A DNA stretch of 64,000 nucleotides from NCBI RefSeq assembly GCF_024323335.1, contig NC_066579.1, positions 243,285,068-243,349,067 on the forward strand. Direction: 5' to 3'. Under the pieces are notes generated by a model. It searched no databases, was not told the origin of the DNA, and saw only the letters and a list, made by a program, of their open reading frames with translations. Source of the DNA: Lathyrus oleraceus. Lineage: Eukaryota; Streptophyta; Magnoliopsida; Fabales; Fabaceae. A program made the translations under genes and the position numbers. This document shows positions 60,201 through 64,000 of this stretch, in pieces. Numbering within the stretch: the first letter of the stretch is position 1; each line of letters starts with the position of its first letter.

Positions 60201-60509
60201 TCCTCTCTGAAAGATGCGCAGAAGATTGTGCAAGAAGGTCCTGTTGATCAGTGGGGGAGTATGGTAGAGGTCGCCGAGAACAAAGAAAGAACTGGTTTGG
60301 GATTCCATAAGGGCTCGTCAACCGTTAGATCAGAAGAGACGCAACTTAGTTTTCGTAGCGGATGGTTCATTCATGGGAATGAACAACACTTGGTTTCCGT
60401 GCTAGAGGACAATGAAGAGGAAGATTGCACCAACTTTGTTACGCATGGACAAACATGCAACAATTGGACTGCTGTTGATATTCCTGTTATTTTGCATCGG
60501 TCTAAGTAA
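57202..60509 (+). pseudogene. Ogre-C gag-protease polyprotein (four stops, one frameshift)
   Basis: ATG 57202 (MEHLEQENRDLKEEIARL), with an acidic coiled N-terminus; an in-frame extension upstream is conserved in the other copies. Gag core: FKVPDFEKYKGNSCPLSH, LIHYFQDSLTGAALRWYMG and VKQYKYNVDMAPDRDQL. A Gln/Asn-rich stretch follows (about 58378-58510), then HQGAPGHDIENCYPLKYEV and SDCEHDHEGCYICSVN, which may bind zinc. Protease: VLVDTGSSLNVLPKS with DTG at 59767-59775, and CLLGRPWIHEAG. Stops: 58012, 58618, 59119 and 59602. A one-base deletion near 60033 shifts to another frame that continues through SYVKADDEGGTPFQAL to 60509. Confidence 0.88.
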
Positions 60510-60790
60510 TTGCTCTTTATATTTTAAAATCCTTCTCCTATGCCTAAGGGAGAAGTGAACATTGTTTGGGCATTTTAAATTGATCGTTAATAAAATTAAT
60601 TTTATTCATCCACATATTTGATGTTTATGCTTTACTTTTTGCTTATATCTGAAAAGGGTAATCACAAAAAACATAAATAAACAATATAATTATCCATCTG
60701 CATAATATTTGGTCACAAATTCACTCCTCTAAAATCAAAATATAAAATCAAAATAATAATATCAAATTCACTCTTTCTCCTTCTCCAAGT
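60508..60790 (+). other. Intron-like segment between protease and RT in Ogre-C
   Basis: GTAATT overlaps the gag-protease stop at about 60508. About 280 bp of AT-rich non-coding DNA follows, ending in a pyrimidine tract CTCTTTCTCCTTCTCCAAG near 60789, after which RT-side coding (FEFPVFEAEEE) begins. Ogre elements are known to splice here, in part of their transcripts. The alternative is an acceptor somewhat further upstream, since coding-like residues extend a few codons. Confidence 0.6.
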
Positions 60791-61198
60791 TTTGAATTTC
60801 CTGTGTTTGAAGCCGAGGAGGAAAGTGATGTAGAAGTGAGTGAGGAATTGTCTCGTCTTCTTGAGTAAGATGAAAAGATTATTCAGCTGTTCGAAGAACA
60901 GATTGAGCTAGTCAAATTGGGTTTCGAAGATGATGTGAAGGAAGTCAAGATTGGGTCTCGACTATGTCCAAACGCTAAGAAGGGCTTGATTGATCTTCTT
61001 CGAGAGTATTCAAATGTGTTTGCTTGGTCCTATCAAGATATGCCTTGTTTGGATTCTGATATTGTGGAGCATAGACTGTCGTTGAAGCCAGAATTCCCGC
61101 CAGTCAAGCAGAAGTTGAAAAGAACGTATCCTGATATGGTTGTGAAGATTAAAGAGGAAGTTCAGAAGCAGATTGATGTCGGTTTCCTTGTGACTGCT
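60790..61198 (+). pseudogene. Ogre-C reverse transcriptase, N-terminal part only
   Basis: FEFPVFEAEEESDVEVSEEL, a stop at 60866-60868, then IGSRLCPNAKKGLIDLLREY, WSYQDMPCLDSDIVEHRLSL and KIKEEVQKQIDVGFLVT. The frame is broken at 61199 by the Ogre-D LTR before any catalytic RT motif. The rest should lie beyond the window. Confidence 0.88.
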
Positions 61199-61534
61199 TG
61201 TAGCGGGGTATTCGTTACCATTAGAGATATTGACTAAATCCAAGGTAAACCATACAAGTCGAGTCGCCACCGCACTTCTATTTATCCAAAGGAATGGTTA
61301 GAAAGTGAACAAAAACCTAAAAGTCTTATCGAATCAAAAATTAGTAAAAATGTCAGAGATCTGGGTAAGGGGGTTGGTTATGCAATGAGAAGGTTTTAAG
61401 AACCTAAAACATCCTAGGTACTCCTAGGGAGCCCTTTTCATAAGTGTTGTTCTAGTCTAAAGGGTGTAGATATATCTAAAGTACTATTTACTAAAAGGAA
61501 GGTTAAAAGAAAATGACTCGCAAGGATGTCGCAT

Positions 61535-61680
61535 CCACTGCCTACGTATCTCATCTGAGTATGAGAATCAGAGTCTTCGTAGCTCGGCTACCTATGGATT
61601 AAAGAGGAGTGTGCTCGGTAAGACGTCGCGTCTTATGCCTACGTATCTCATCTGGAATGAGAATCAGAGCAAAATGTAGT
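61535..61680. repeat. Imperfect direct repeat in Ogre-D LTR
   Basis: GCCTACGTATCTCATCTG occurs at about 61541 and again at about 61638, each followed by a GAGAATCAGAG-containing segment and a CTCGGCTA/TTCGGCTA block. Period about 97 bp. Confidence 0.75.
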
Positions 61681-62084
61681 TCGGCTAACTAGGGGTTAAG
61701 GATTGCCATTTGAACATGGACTTACAAAAGAGGACACCAGCTGTGTCAAAGGAGGGTGGGCAGTGTGTTCAACGTCCTAGCAGTAGGTGTCGCAGCTCGC
61801 TGAATCGAGTCTTAGGCAGTTACCTTTTTGCAATAGAACGGACTGACATGCCACAAGATCGGAGACGCACGGAAGGTCTAAAAGTGGGGAAGCTCTGCTC
61901 TAGAGTTGTCATGCAATATGGACCTATGTGTTAGGATTTACAAAGGGGAACATCTACCTAATGTTAGCATGCTAAGAATAGGGGAATTTTACCTATGTTA
62001 TCATACAAAGGGTTCTACTTAATGGGTGCTACCTAAATGGAACAAGAGTCGACGGATGGAGCGCGGAGAGGAGTTACGGATAAG

Positions 62085-62152
62085 GGTAGATGGCGATGCC
62101 GGAGGCAATCGACTTACAGGTAGATGGCGATGCCTGAGGCAATCGACTTACA
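62085..62152. repeat. 34-bp tandem duplication in Ogre-D LTR
   Basis: GGTAGATGGCGATGCC...GACTTACA at 62085-62118 and 62119-62152, differing at one base. Confidence 0.9.
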
Positions 62153-62795
62153 AGAGGATGGATGAATGTGTGTTGGTTCTGTTAAGTTTTGAAAATGATT
62201 ACTCGACGTTGGATCGAGCTTTTGATCTTATTTTGAAATGGTTATCAGATGTTCGTTTTAATTCTTGTATTAGCAGGTGACTAAAGAAATAAAGAAATAA
62301 ATATTATACACTTTATGGGAGAGGGGTACATTTGTTATGAATATGGATTGTTCATGGCAAACAAACAATAAGAATATATGCCTCATACATCGTACAAGTA
62401 GGCAATAGTTATCAATCAGATCGGATAAATAAACAAAATATAATCAAACCAAAGAATCAAATAATGGAGAATTTAAACAGTGCATGGGAGTATGAACATG
62501 TTAAATAATCAAGCAATAGAAAGCATGAATGAGAGAAACAAGTATAAAAGATAACAGATGAATCAAACAGATGAAAATATACACACGAAGGGTCCACTGA
62601 ATAATTTAATCAGGAAATGAGGTAAGGACCAAATAAAATCAAGGTAAAAGGCCTCTAATACATGGCATATGAGATGAGCAAGGAAGGATCAAAAGATCTC
62701 TTCAATTGCCATAAGCAATCCCTAAGTCAAACATCAATCATAAAGAAGTCAACTGAAAATTCAAGTCAACTTAAAAAATAACAAAGAAATAGCAA

Positions 62796-63180
62796 ATTAA
62801 TCAAGAAAATTATGAAACATTAAACTAAATAAGGTGAGGTTAGGACATCATCATCCCCCAAAAAGATTTTAAAAATAATGAAAATTGGCACGTGAATTAA
62901 TTAAAACAAAACATAGGTCAAACCAAAAGTCAATTAATAAGACTAGGTTAGAAATAAATCAAAAATAAATACTAAATTAATCAAGAAAATCATGAAAAAT
63001 TAAAATAAAGAAGGTGGGGTCAAGATATTATCATCCCCGAAAAATATGTTAAAAATAATGAAAATTAGTGTATAAATTAATTGAAATAAAACAGAAGTCA
63101 AATTAAAAATCCACCAACCAAACTAGGTCAAAAATAAATCCAAAATAAACTGAAAATGTGAAATAAAATTTCAAGAAAAG
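62796..63180. repeat. ~180-bp tandem repeat in Ogre-D LTR
   Basis: ATTAATCAAGAAAAT starts at 62796 and 62976; the following 150 bp, including TATCATCCCC and AAAAATAATGAAAATT, match with scattered differences. A partial third unit follows to about 63180. Confidence 0.8.
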
Positions 63181-63606
63181 GTCAGGTTGACCATGAGACA
63201 GTGTTCAACCTTCTTCCCAAAAGTCAAATGCTAAAAATAATTTTAATTCATCAAAATAAAATCAATAAAAAAAGTGTGTTAAAATGGACCATTTAGAATA
63301 TATAATTAAAATAAAATATTAATATTAATAAAATACGAAAATAAAAATTATATAGAATTAAGTAAAACATTAAGAAAAGTGAAAAATATTTTTGGGTAAT
63401 TTTATGGACGAAGAAAATATTTTAAATAAGAAAAAGAAATATGAAAATGGAAGGATTAATGGTGATGAACATGGTAATCAAGCGTATATATATCAAAACA
63501 TGGCCATGGAAGAGATGATTACCTAATGGAAAATAGAAGTGGAATAGAATCTGATATGTGATGAAGCTTTTCCTCCTTGCCACGAAATTCCAATGTTCCT
63601 TTAGGG

Positions 63607-63630
63607 TTAGGGTTTCAGCTTCTTAAATAG
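63607..63630 (-). promoter_or_regulatory. TATA-like box and telo-box of Ogre-D LTR
   Basis: The minus strand has CTATTTAAGA at 63621-63630, followed about 6 bp downstream by AAACCCTAA (63607-63615) within AAACCCTAACCCTAAA. The placement, about 2.4 kb from the LTR end, fits the promoter of this lineage. AAACCCTAA is the plant telo-box. Confidence 0.5.
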
Positions 63631-64000
63631 GGTGGATTAGGTGTTCTCATGGGCTTTTTAATAAGTGATTTATCCATAAGAATAAAAGTGTGAAGTGAGG
63701 TGTAAAATGTTGTTATTTTGGGCCAAACTTAAGTGAATGGATGTCCAATGCATGGCCAAAAGAGGTAAAAAAACGTGACTGGTTTGTGCAGCATGCTTAG
63801 AAAATCTGATTGGGCCAGCCAGGCCCAAAATCTGCCTAGAAAATCAAGTCATGGTGCCCACTTTAAATGAATGTATCTCTCAAACCATGGATCCAAATGA
63901 GATGATTCCAAAAGGATGTGAAGAAAGTATTTTCAAATAATGCCTTGAAGTGCAAGAAAATTGGCCAAGAAGTCTTGACAAATTGTTGTGAAGAAAGTAT

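Larger units (their letters stand above)
27317..61198 (+). mobile_element. Ogre-C retrotransposon, nested in Ogre-B gag, itself hit three times
   Basis: A plus-strand Ogre element. Its 5' LTR starts TGTAAGACC at 27317 and ends CCGCTACA at 54526, broken by a sirevirus (29907-40747) and an Athila element (40982-54457). The internal part follows: PBS 54536, ORF1 55396, gag-protease 57202, an intron-like segment, and RT to 61198, where Ogre-D is inserted. The remaining pol and 3' LTR are out of view. The candidate target duplication on the left is AGATT (27312-27316). Confidence 0.88.
61199..64000 (-). mobile_element. Ogre-D, Tat/Ogre-like LTR (partial), nested in Ogre-C RT
   Basis: The minus-strand LTR end is CCCCGCTACA at 61199, like the Ogre-B and Ogre-C ends, preceded on the plus strand by CTGCT (61194-61198), the candidate target duplication. 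It shares the CCTAGGTACTCCTAGGGAGC segment (about 61411) and a PBS-like GGTGGCGACTC at about 61260-61272 with the other Ogre LTRs but is a diverged subfamily. It could be the 3' LTR of an element to the right or a solo LTR. Nothing in it codes for a protein I recognise. The U3 start is out of view. Confidence 0.8.

Noticed and set aside
63600..63616. Interstitial telomere repeat
   Set aside because: Only about two and a half units; better read as a telo-box in an LTR promoter.

Overview
The window is plant nuclear DNA made entirely of nested LTR retrotransposons; I find no host gene, rRNA, tRNA gene or CRISPR array. The elements are Ogre (Tat lineage of Ty3/gypsy) with its extra ORF upstream of gag, a Maximus/SIRE-type sirevirus (Ty1/copia) and an Athila element (Ty3/gypsy). 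Several large Ogre copies in 64 kb suggest a legume with a big genome, most likely tribe Fabeae (pea, vetch, Lathyrus, lentil). That assignment rests on family resemblance, not on a search.

Layout, from the oldest layer inwards. (1) Ogre-A, minus strand, 1-19767: partial 3' LTR, a 4.2 kb 3' UTR with a ~151-bp tandem repeat and an (AT)60 tract, decayed integrase, archaeal-type RNase H, RT-RNase H, an intron-like segment, protease-gag, ORF1, PBS, and a 5' LTR cut at 19767. (2) Ogre-B, plus strand, 19768-27316, sits in Ogre-A's 5' LTR: a full 5' LTR, PBS, ORF1 and a gag with an internal deletion. (3) Ogre-C, plus strand, starts at 27317 inside Ogre-B gag and runs to 61198. Its 5' LTR is split into three pieces (27317-29906, 40748-40981, 54458-54526) by two later insertions; then come PBS, ORF1, gag-protease, an intron-like segment and the start of RT. 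(4) A sirevirus, plus strand, 29907-40747, lies in the Ogre-C LTR and is flanked by TCATA/TCATC. (5) An Athila element, minus strand, 40982-54457, lies in the same LTR and is flanked by a perfect GCGGT duplication. (6) Ogre-D, minus strand, begins at 61199 inside Ogre-C RT; only its LTR is in view.

Almost every retroelement gene is broken by in-frame stops, many of a C-to-T (or complementary G-to-A) type, or by small frameshifts. The longest intact reading frame is the Athila accessory ORF at 45921-47153.

The most interesting observations concern accessory ORFs and non-coding architecture. Athila carries two tandem paralogous accessory ORFs downstream of pol. The accessory proteins of all three lineages share a short hydrophobic/LLG motif. 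Splice-acceptor-like sequences sit immediately before accessory ORF start codons. The sirevirus 3' LTR contains a ~635-bp-arm palindrome with three TATA boxes. The Ogre LTRs hold a second PBS-like sequence inside U5.
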